This document shows positions 1 to 4,627 of a stretch of 5,107 bases of DNA, in pieces. The translations under genes and the position numbers were made by a program. Origin of the DNA: Marivivens sp. (lineage in GTDB: Bacteria > Pseudomonadota > Alphaproteobacteria > Rhodobacterales > Rhodobacteraceae); contig JAHEBR010000164.1 of the NCBI GenBank assembly GCA_024642185.1, forward strand, positions 1-5,107. The letters run 5' to 3'. How positions within the stretch are numbered: the stretch's first letter is position 1; the number at the start of each line of letters is the position of its first letter. Below the pieces are notes generated by a model. It was not told the DNA's origin. It did not search any database and worked only from the letters and a program-made list of their open reading frames with translations.

Positions 1-866
1 GAAAGACGGCTGTTGCAAGGCTGGATTTCAGCGGCCTTGACCGGTCCGTCGAGGTCAAGCTCGAGTTCACCCAGCACACCGGCAGCTTCAAGGCGCGGGG
101 GGCGTTCAACACGCTTCTTTCGGGCGGTGTTCCGAAGGGAGGCGTGGTGGCGGCCTCGGGCGGCAATCACGGGGCGGCCGTCGCCTTTGCCGCCGCGCGG
201 CTCGGCATTCCGGCAAGGATCTTCGTGCCCGAGATGGCAGGCCCCTCGAAGATCGCCCTGATCGAGCGCACCGGTGCCGATCTGACGGTTGTGCCCGGCG
301 CCTATGCCGATGCCCTTGCCGCCGCGCTCGATTATGAGGCGGCCACGGGTGCGATGCAGGTCCATGCCTATGACGCGCCGGGAACGGTCGCGGGGCAGGG
401 CACCTGTCTGCGCGAGTGGGAAGAACAGGGGTTAGAGGCCGATACCATCCTGATCGCCGTGGGCGGCGGGGGGCTCATTAGCGGGGCGATCGCCTGGGCG
501 GGCCAGCGGCGCAGGATCGTGGCCGTTGAGCCCGAAACTTCTTGTGCGCTCAATGCAGCACTGGCCGCGGGCCAACCGGTCGATGTCGAGGTCTCGGGCA
601 TCGCCGCCAACGCGCTCGGGGCGCGCAAGATCGGGCAGATTTGCTTCGATCTGGCCAATGAGGCTGGCACCCCTTCTGTCCTCGTGACGAACGAGGCCAT
701 TGCCGAGGCGCAAAGGACCCTTTGGCGCGAGGCGCGGATGCTGGTCGAGCCGGGCGGGGCCTGTGCGCTTGCCGCGCTTCTGTCGGGCGCCTATCGGCCC
801 GAGCCGGGCGAGCGGGTGGCCGTTCTTCTTTGCGGAGCGAATATCGCGCCGGATCCGCTTTCCTAA
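1..866 (+). CDS. Threonine/serine dehydratase, PLP-dependent (5' truncated by window edge)
   Basis: This is a fold-type II pyridoxal-phosphate enzyme, most likely deaminating threonine (to 2-oxobutanoate) or serine (to pyruvate) in the cytoplasm. The gene enters from the left edge; the first whole codon is at 3, and 287 residues are visible before TAA at 864-866. The PLP-lysine motif TGSFKARGAFN is present, with the Schiff-base lysine codon at 90-92. It is followed by SGGNHG (from 156), the glycine-rich phosphate loop VGGGGL (459-476), and a late CGAN segment (Cys codon 831-833) where the family places the residue that contacts the pyridine nitrogen. Only about 20-40 N-terminal residues should be missing. 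No C-terminal ACT-like regulatory domain follows, so this is the short form, not the feedback-inhibited long IlvA. Serine racemase or a hydroxyamino-acid ammonia-lyase of the same fold cannot be excluded. The fold is secure; the exact substrate is inferred. Confidence 0.9.
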   Translation, partial: KTAVARLDFSGLDRSVEVKLEFTQHTGSFKARGAFNTLLSGGVPKGGVVAASGGNHGAAVAFAAARLGIPARIFVPEMAGPSKIALIERTGADLTVVPGAYADALAAALDYEAATGAMQVHAYDAPGTVAGQGTCLREWEEQGLEADTILIAVGGGGLISGAIAWAGQRRRIVAVEPETSCALNAALAAGQPVDVEVSGIAANALGARKIGQICFDLANEAGTPSVLVTNEAIAEAQRTLWREARMLVEPGGACALAALLSGAYRPEPGERVAVLLCGANIAPDPLS

Positions 867-874
867 TCGTCGCA

Positions 875-903
875 TTGTGCCACCGCTACCTGCCCATTAT
901 AGG
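875..903 (+). promoter_or_regulatory. Possible weak sigma70-type promoter for dapD
   Basis: TTGTGC (875-880) and TATAGG (898-903) are 17 bases apart, matching 3/6 and 4/6 of the E. coli consensus. The ATTATA stretch is the most AT-rich point of the 78-base gap before dapD, which is where a promoter would be expected. This is pattern matching only; dapD could also be read through from the dehydratase gene. Confidence 0.25.
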
Positions 904-906
904 GCA
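891..906. repeat. Short inverted repeat between the dehydratase gene and dapD
   Basis: TGCCC (891-895) and GGGCA (902-906) form a perfect 5-bp stem around the AT-only hexamer ATTATA. It lies 24 bases after the dehydratase stop and 38 bases before the dapD start. No T-run follows, so it is a poor intrinsic terminator. The loop overlaps the possible -10 of a dapD promoter, so it could be an operator half-site pair. In GC-rich DNA such a stem can also arise by chance. Confidence 0.3.
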
Positions 907-931
907 CTGAAATCGTCAGACCGTAGAGCTT

Positions 932-938
932 AGAGGGA
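932..938 (+). promoter_or_regulatory. Ribosome binding site of dapD
   Basis: AGAGGGA ends six bases before the ATG at 945. It is a good match to the anti-Shine-Dalgarno core and supports this start, which also gives the N-terminus expected for DapD. Confidence 0.7.
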
Positions 939-944
939 ACACCC

Positions 945-1772
945 ATGTCCAACGCCCAACTGGAAGCCGCCATCGAAGCCGCGTGGGATGCCCGCGATGC
1001 GATCACCCCCACCACCAAGGGCGAGACCCGTGAGGCCATCGAAGACACGCTGACCGCGCTCGACAGCGGCAAGCTGCGCGTGGCCGAGCGTCTGGACGAC
1101 GGCACATGGCATGTGAACCAGTGGGCCAAGAAGGCGGTGCTCCTGTCGTTCCGCCTGACCGATATGCACGAGATTTCCGGCTCGAATGGTGGTTCGAACT
1201 GGTGGGACAAGGTTCCCTCGAAATGGCAGGGCTGGGGCGAGAACGAATGGCGCGCCGCCGGTTTCCGCGCGGTGCCCGGTTCGATCGTCCGCCGCTCGGC
1301 CTATATCGCCAAGAACGTGGTGCTGATGCCGTCGTTCGTGAACATCGGCGCCTATGTCGATGAAGGCACGATGGTCGATGGCTGGGCCACCGTCGGCTCC
1401 TGCGCCCAGATCGGCAAGCATGTCCACCTTTCGGGCGGTGTCGGTATCGGCGGCGTTCTGGAGCCGATGCAGGCGGGCCCGACCATCATCGAAGACAACT
1501 GCTTTATCGGCGCGCGCTCCGAGGTCGTCGAAGGCTGCATCATCCGCGAGGGCTCGGTCCTTGGCATGGGCGTGTTCATCGGCAAATCGACCAAGATCGT
1601 CGACCGCGAGACCGGCGAAGTCATGTATGGCGAAGTGCCGCCCTATTCGGTGGTTGTCGCGGGCTCGATGCCCTCGAAAGGCGGCGTGAACCTCTATTGC
1701 GCCGTGATCGTCAAACGCGTCGACGCCCAGACCCGTTCCAAGACCGGGATCAACGATCTTCTCCGCGACTAA
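945..1772 (+). CDS. dapD: 2,3,4,5-tetrahydropyridine-2,6-dicarboxylate N-succinyltransferase (DapD)
   Basis: DapD transfers succinyl from succinyl-CoA to tetrahydrodipicolinate, giving N-succinyl-2-amino-6-oxopimelate, the committed step of the succinylase branch of the DAP/lysine pathway. It acts in the cytoplasm as a trimer. The 275 residues match the roughly 274 of the E. coli enzyme over the whole length. Residues 1-105 form the helical N-terminal domain (SGKLRVAE, AKKAVLLSFR). About 110-235 is the left-handed beta-helix of hexapeptide repeats, with the near-invariant stretches YVDEGTMVD, SCAQIGK and SGGVGIGGVLEP. The C-terminal cap ends in YCAVIVKRVDAQTRSKTGINDLLR. D145 and E193 fit the pair proposed as catalytic in the mycobacterial enzyme. 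Leucine codons are almost all CTG/CTC/CTT, typical of a resident GC-rich gene. The ATG at 945 is supported by its Shine-Dalgarno, and a hairpin terminator follows the stop. Its pathway partner dapE starts about 2.9 kb downstream. Confidence 0.98.
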   Translation: MSNAQLEAAIEAAWDARDAITPTTKGETREAIEDTLTALDSGKLRVAERLDDGTWHVNQWAKKAVLLSFRLTDMHEISGSNGGSNWWDKVPSKWQGWGENEWRAAGFRAVPGSIVRRSAYIAKNVVLMPSFVNIGAYVDEGTMVDGWATVGSCAQIGKHVHLSGGVGIGGVLEPMQAGPTIIEDNCFIGARSEVVEGCIIREGSVLGMGVFIGKSTKIVDRETGEVMYGEVPPYSVVVAGSMPSKGGVNLYCAVIVKRVDAQTRSKTGINDLLRD

Positions 1773-1779
1773 AGTCCTA

Positions 1780-1815
1780 CGGCTCCGGTTCTCCCGGAGC
1801 CGCCTACTTTCTTCC
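1780..1815 (+). terminator. Hairpin terminator after dapD
   Basis: CGGCTCCGG (1780-1788) and CCGGAGCCG (1794-1802) form a perfect 9-bp GC-rich stem with the 5-base loop TTCTC, beginning seven bases after the dapD stop. A pyrimidine-rich stretch with several Ts (about 1805-1814) follows but is not a pure T-run. This is a strong hairpin and probably a Rho-independent or hairpin-assisted terminator separating dapD from the cupredoxin gene. Confidence 0.75.
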
Positions 1816-1839
1816 ATGTCTGTGTCGCAGATCAAGGCG

Positions 1840-1885
1840 CGTCCGAGCGGACGGGTCTAGAATTCACGTGGGGAAAAGCCCCGTG
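1840..1885 (+). other. Leader of the cupredoxin gene with two small hairpins
   Basis: Two stems lie in the 130-base gap before the gene at 1903. CGTCC (1840-1844) pairs with GGACG (1849-1853) around GAGC. CACG-T-GGGG (1865-1873) pairs with CCCCGTG (1879-1885) around an A-rich loop, with a small bulge. The second ends five bases before the Shine-Dalgarno, so it could affect ribosome access or protect the 5' end of the message. I saw no convincing -35/-10 pair and no known riboswitch pattern here. Confidence 0.35.
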
Positions 1886-1890
1886 TATTT

Positions 1891-1897
1891 GGAGGAA
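1891..1897 (+). promoter_or_regulatory. Strong ribosome binding site of the cupredoxin gene
   Basis: GGAGGAA lies five bases before the ATG at 1903. It is the best Shine-Dalgarno in the window, fixes the start, and suggests efficient translation. Confidence 0.8.
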
Positions 1898-1902
1898 GTA
1901 AT

Positions 1903-2352
1903 ATGAAGTTAAAGACACTGATTGCGGCAACAGCCGCCTTGTTGCCAACCCTTGGATTCGCCGAAGGCGATCTGTCGCGTGCCAACGTGATCGATCTGCC
2001 GATGGAGATGGGAACCGACGACAACGGCAACATGTACTTCAAGCCGAACCACTTCGATCTGGTGACGGGTCAGGCCTACGTCTTGGTCATGACCAACATC
2101 GACGAATACAAGCACGAGTTGTCTTTGAACGAGGCTCTTGAGAAGTTGTTCATCCGGAAGGTCGAGATCTCGACTCCCGATGGCGAGTTGGTCGCTGAGA
2201 TCAAGGGCAACATCAGAGAGGTCGAGGTTGGCCCTCATCAAACGGTCGAGTGGTTCTTTGTTCCCGTCCAGACCGGCGAGGACCTCGAAATCAGCTGCGA
2301 GATCGAAGGCCATCACGAGGCCGGAATGTTTGGAACCTTTACAATTCGTTAA
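1903..2352 (+). CDS. Secreted cupredoxin-family (blue copper type) protein
   Basis: The 149-residue product has a Sec signal peptide: MKLK, a hydrophobic core at residues 5-17, and probable cleavage after GFA (A20|E21). The mature protein of about 129 residues should be periplasmic. The rest is a predicted beta-rich domain with the type I copper signature. The N-terminal ligand candidate is H71 in NIDEYKHEL, and the C-terminal loop CEIEGHHEAGM gives C132, H137 (or H138) and M142, followed by GTFTI. Cys+5 His and Cys+10 Met match the CxxPGHxxAGM pattern of small bacterial cupredoxins, although the usual Pro is replaced by Glu. It may carry electrons or bind or deliver copper; no oxidase, copper exporter or chaperone gene is adjacent to decide. 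Eight of 15 leucines use TTG or TTA and one arginine uses AGA, unlike dapD or dapE, hinting at a different origin. Hairpins on both sides suggest a single-gene transcript. Confidence 0.85.
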   Translation: MKLKTLIAATAALLPTLGFAEGDLSRANVIDLPMEMGTDDNGNMYFKPNHFDLVTGQAYVLVMTNIDEYKHELSLNEALEKLFIRKVEISTPDGELVAEIKGNIREVEVGPHQTVEWFFVPVQTGEDLEISCEIEGHHEAGMFGTFTIR

Positions 2353-2360
2353 GTTGTTCG

Positions 2361-2385
2361 GTGGCCCACTTCTCAGGTGGGCCAC
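2361..2385 (+). terminator. Hairpin terminator after the cupredoxin gene
   Basis: GTGGCCCAC (2361-2369) and GTGGGCCAC (2377-2385) form a perfect 9-bp stem with the 7-base loop TTCTCAG, starting nine bases after the TAA. A G-T wobble could add one pair. No T-run follows, so it is terminator-like by stem and position but may act by stabilising the 3' end of the message. Confidence 0.6.
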
Positions 2386-2427
2386 TGGCATTGCGAGATT
2401 TCAGAAAGCTTTGCCCTCAAAGGACCG

Positions 2428-2456
2428 CTGACCAAACCAAGTCATCGTGCTAGGAT
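2428..2456 (+). promoter_or_regulatory. Possible promoter of the GNAT gene
   Basis: CTGACC (2428-2433) and TAGGAT (2451-2456) have a 17-base spacer and each match 4/6 of the sigma70 consensus. They lie between the cupredoxin hairpin and the GNAT start. Transcription would begin near A2463, giving a leader of about 19 bases. The -10 overlaps the inverted repeat at 2455-2479 by two bases. Confidence 0.35.
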
Positions 2457-2479
2457 GCCCCCATTCATTTGGGGGGCAT
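2455..2479 (+). promoter_or_regulatory. Inverted repeat covering the ribosome binding site of the GNAT gene
   Basis: ATGCCCCC (2455-2462) is the exact reverse complement of GGGGGCAT (2472-2479), with a 9-base spacer. The G6 run (2471-2476), five bases before the ATG at 2482, is the only candidate Shine-Dalgarno, so folding would hide it. The heptamer CATTCAT is also repeated directly at 2462-2468 and 2477-2483, the second copy running into the start codon. If transcription starts inside the repeat, it would act as a DNA operator and not as an RNA hairpin. Confidence 0.5.
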
Positions 2480-2481
2480 TC

Positions 2482-2997
2482 ATGATCGAAATTCAGGAAA
2501 TTCGGGAAGACTGGCAGGCCGCCGAGGCGGAGAAACTGGCTTGGGAATTCGTTGATTGGCTGCGCGGGCGCTATCCCGAGCTTGGGGCCGAGATCGACGA
2601 CTATCTCGAGGGCCAGAAGTTTGCCGAGCGGATGAAGGATGTCCGCAAGGACTATGGCCCGCCGCGCGGCGAGGGGCTTCTGGCGATGCTTGATGGCAAG
2701 CCGGTCGGCCTTCTCCTGATGCGGGATATAGGCGATCATGCCTGCGAGATGAACCGGATGTTCGTGCGCGAGGCGGCGCGGGGGAAGGGTGTGGCCCGCC
2801 TCATGGCTGACCAGCTGATAGAGATTGCGCGGATGAAAGGCTTTGAATGGATGCGCCTCGGCGCGCTGCCGCGCCACGACGAAGCGCTGGCGCTCTACCG
2901 TTCACTTGGCTTCCGAGAAGACAAGGGGCAGAACCTTGATGGCGACACAAAGAGCGCCGTAAAGATGTCTCTCTATCTCGGCCGCCACGCCCATTGA
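2482..2997 (+). CDS. GNAT-family N-acetyltransferase
   Basis: The 171-residue product, starting MIEIQEIRED, is a Gcn5-related N-acetyltransferase, expected to transfer acetyl from acetyl-CoA to an unknown amine in the cytoplasm. The acetyl-CoA pyrophosphate-binding motif A is MFVREAARGKGVARLM, with R100-G-K-G-V-A105 fitting R/Q-x-x-G-x-G/A. The preceding strand GEGLLAMLDGKPVGLLLMRD (64-82) is the usual core sheet. Motif B is EALALYRSLGFRE (134-146). The N-terminal 60 residues are helical and acidic. I chose ATG 2482 because it gives the usual family length and follows the G6 run. The frame is open further upstream, but those starts lie in or near the preceding hairpin (2377) or in the inverted repeat (2455). 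The next gene starts 33 bases after the TGA and is probably co-transcribed. The substrate cannot be read from the sequence. Confidence 0.88.
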   Translation: MIEIQEIREDWQAAEAEKLAWEFVDWLRGRYPELGAEIDDYLEGQKFAERMKDVRKDYGPPRGEGLLAMLDGKPVGLLLMRDIGDHACEMNRMFVREAARGKGVARLMADQLIEIARMKGFEWMRLGALPRHDEALALYRSLGFREDKGQNLDGDTKSAVKMSLYLGRHAH

Positions 2998-3030
2998 CCC
3001 TGCTAAGGCCGACGCGTATTGGCCGTGCCC

Positions 3031-3363
3031 ATGAGCGACAAACCTAAAATCAAGAAGCCGCAGCAGGTCTATACCCTCCTTGTCGAGGTGGGCCGGCATG
3101 AAGACGACGGTCTGCCCGAGGGCAGCACCGGTGCGGCGCTGATGTGCTATGCCTCGGGCGTCGACGAGGCCGAGGCGGTGCGGGAAACCGTGGCGATCCT
3201 CAAGCAGGCCGATCTCGCGCCGCTCGATGTGTCGGGCTACGGCACGCTTGATGAGCGGCTGGCCGAGGGCCACGACATCGACGACGAGGAAAAAGAGCTG
3301 ATGCAGCGGGCGCTTGAGGAAAACAGCGTGATCGTTGCCCAGATGACCCCCTTTTACGACTAG
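3031..3363 (+). CDS. Small acidic protein of unknown function
   Basis: I do not recognise the family. The 110-residue product, starting MSDKPKIKKPQQVYTLLVEV, has a basic N-terminal tip (KPKIKK) and then a strongly acidic body. A GTGAALMCYASGVDEAEAVRETVAILKQADLAPLDVSGYGT section looks like alternating strand and helix of a small alpha/beta fold. An acidic helix (about 86-101) follows and the end is SVIVAQMTPFYD. There is no signal peptide or membrane segment, so it is probably cytoplasmic. In-frame TTG (3019) and GTG (3025) starts are also open. The only Shine-Dalgarno-like string, AAGG at 3005-3008, suits TTG 3019 better by spacing, so the start is unsure by a few codons; I prefer the ATG. 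The coding bias matches the neighbours, supporting a real gene. It follows the GNAT gene closely, and its stop overlaps that of the opposing Hint gene. Confidence 0.8.
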   Translation: MSDKPKIKKPQQVYTLLVEVGRHEDDGLPEGSTGAALMCYASGVDEAEAVRETVAILKQADLAPLDVSGYGTLDERLAEGHDIDDEEKELMQRALEENSVIVAQMTPFYD

Positions 3364-4454
3364 TGCGCCAGCGTCAGCGCCTCGAATCCCTTGAGTTGCG
3401 GCAGCCCCGAACCATAGGACGCCGGCACCAGTTCCGGCGGGAGGCCACGCAGGACTGAGGCTTCGAGCAGCTCCCGATTGCCTGCCATCGCCCCCGGATC
3501 AAAGCTTTCAAGCTCGGCGCCGTTGACGATGAGCGTTGAGGGCCGGTCGAGCAAAAGCTGATAGTATTTCTGGATCGTGGTCTCGGGCCCCCGGACAATC
3601 GTCCGCCCGTCCATGAGATGGCCTGCCGTCGCAGAGACCTGTTCTTCGGCGAAAAGGTATTCGACCTCGGATCCGCTTAGCCGCAGTCTTTGATCGGGCG
3701 CGACGATAAGGTCGGTATGGAGGCCATAAAAGGGGGCCCGCAGGCGAAGCGGCGCAAATCGACCCCGCGCGGGGAGATCTTGCCGACATATCCATCGAAT
3801 TTGCGCGGGCTCCTTCTCTGCGGTCAGGACAGGGTCTCCGACCCGCAACGAGGCAATGGGTCGCTCGCCATGAGGCGTTGCGATTCTGGCATCCGGGCCC
3901 AGCGTCGGATTGATCCCGATCGGCTCGATTTCAGAACTGAAAGCAACCGACCGAACCTCGTGCGAGAGGGTGGTTTCGGTCGCTGCCGTGATGATCCTGT
4001 GCACATCCCGAAAGAACAGGGGAAACGGACCTTCGGCCCTCGCGTGGAATGTCGCGCCTCTTTCGGGCAGATCGACCGCCAGGCTTGCCTGGCGTGCGGG
4101 GCCATCCCAACTGTAGCGAAAGATCACGTCTTCCTCGGGCCCGCGAAATGCTGTCGGCAGATCGAAGGCCGTGCTGGAGGTGCCTTGTGCCATCAGAACC
4201 CGCATCCGCCCATCGGGCTCTGTGCAGATCGTCAGCGAGCTGGGCCAAGGCGTTCGCGCGGAATAGCGGATCAGATTGTGCCGGACCGGACGCGGCTCGT
4301 GCGCATAGTGCAAAAGGAGGGTGCCACGCGCAAGAAGCGTTGCGGGGGAGGGGCTTTGGCCTTGCGTGAAAGGCGAGAAGACAACGCCGTGCTTGTCACG
4401 CAGGGCGATCCAGTTTGATGCCACCGTGTCTTCTTTGGGGTCTTTGACCCTCAT
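3360..4454 (-). CDS. Hint-domain protein (Hint_2 type) with probable loss of catalytic residues
   Basis: The 364-residue product has two parts. Residues about 15-175 are beta-rich (LLARGTLLLHYAHE, SSLTICTEPDGRMRVLMAQG, VIFRYSWDG, ASLAVDLPERGATFHA) and look like a lectin- or LamG-like sandwich; this is inferred. Residues about 184-325 match the Hint_2 domain of alphaproteobacterial proteins: DARIATPHGERPIASLRVGDPVLT, an IRWICRQDL segment, DLIVAPDQRLRL, and a late LLLDRPSTLIVNGAELESFDPG segment. The splice-initiating Cys expected before PGT-x-IATP is Thr (T184), and the His expected in the SPxHR motif is Gln (Q255), so self-cleavage is doubtful. No signal peptide or RTX repeats are seen. ATG 4454 has a weak Shine-Dalgarno. 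GTG at 4424, giving MASNWIALRD, is a real alternative with an AAGAAG string upstream. The role is unknown, and the gene stands alone against its neighbours. Confidence 0.85.
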   Translation of the reverse strand: MRVKDPKEDTVASNWIALRDKHGVVFSPFTQGQSPSPATLLARGTLLLHYAHEPRPVRHNLIRYSARTPWPSSLTICTEPDGRMRVLMAQGTSSTAFDLPTAFRGPEEDVIFRYSWDGPARQASLAVDLPERGATFHARAEGPFPLFFRDVHRIITAATETTLSHEVRSVAFSSEIEPIGINPTLGPDARIATPHGERPIASLRVGDPVLTAEKEPAQIRWICRQDLPARGRFAPLRLRAPFYGLHTDLIVAPDQRLRLSGSEVEYLFAEEQVSATAGHLMDGRTIVRGPETTIQKYYQLLLDRPSTLIVNGAELESFDPGAMAGNRELLEASVLRGLPPELVPASYGSGLPQLKGFEALTLAH

Positions 4455-4468
4455 GTTCTGCCCAGCCT

Positions 4469-4498
4469 CGGATAGGTGTTCACAGAGGGATAGCGCAA
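4469..4498 (-). promoter_or_regulatory. Very tentative promoter for the Hint gene
   Basis: On the minus strand TTGCGC (4498-4493) and TATCCG (4474-4469) are 18 bases apart, each a partial consensus match. Transcription would begin near 4462, only about eight bases before ATG 4454. If real, that would favour the downstream GTG start at 4424. Confidence 0.15.
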
Positions 4499-4542
4499 GG
4501 GCGCGGCTTTGCGAATCCCCGATGGCGCAGTGCCGTTGTTCG

Positions 4543-4569
4543 GTGTCGCTCTGCCGACACAGTCGGGCA
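4543..4569 (+). other. Two mutually exclusive small stems upstream of dapE
   Basis: The 173-base divergent gap between the Hint gene and dapE holds GTGTCG (4543-4548) pairing with CGACAC (4555-4560) around CTCTGC. An overlapping alternative pairs TGCCGA (4552-4557) with TCGGGCA (4563-4569) with one bulge. Both cannot form together. A palindrome GCAATTGC follows at 4575-4582. No clear -35/-10 pair for dapE was found here. Confidence 0.25.
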
Positions 4570-4613
4570 CGGGGGCAATTGCATGATCGCTTTCGAGCCG
4601 CTAGCCATCAGGC

Positions 4614-4620
4614 AAAGGAG
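4614..4620 (+). promoter_or_regulatory. Ribosome binding site of dapE
   Basis: AAAGGAG lies seven bases before the ATG at 4628, a near-ideal Shine-Dalgarno and spacing that fixes the start. Confidence 0.8.
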
Positions 4621-4627
4621 TGCCCAC

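Noticed and set aside
432..875. Minus-strand open frame opposite the dehydratase gene
   Set aside because: The plus-strand frame carries all PLP-enzyme motifs; the antisense product has none.
930..1835. Long minus-strand open frame (301 codons) opposite dapD
   Set aside because: It lies antisense to a highly conserved gene, its translation is low-complexity in D/H/R/A and resembles no family, and long antisense frames are common in GC-rich DNA.
2377..2481. Upstream extension of the GNAT gene by 35 codons
   Set aside because: The start would lie inside the cupredoxin hairpin stem, the extra residues do not look like a GNAT N-terminus, and ATG 2482 gives the usual length.
3420..3439. CGCCGG/CCGGCG stem as a terminator for the plus-strand gene ending at 3363
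   Set aside because: It has only a 6-bp stem with an 8-base loop and no T-run, and lies inside the Hint coding sequence; such stems are expected by chance here.
3480..3905. Active intein or self-splicing element within the Hint gene
   Set aside because: The domain is C-terminal in the protein with no split host gene around it, and the expected Cys and His are absent.
3690..4418. Plus-strand open frame (242 codons) opposite the Hint gene
   Set aside because: Its translation is rich in R/C/G with no recognisable domain, and the minus-strand frame has a clear Hint domain.
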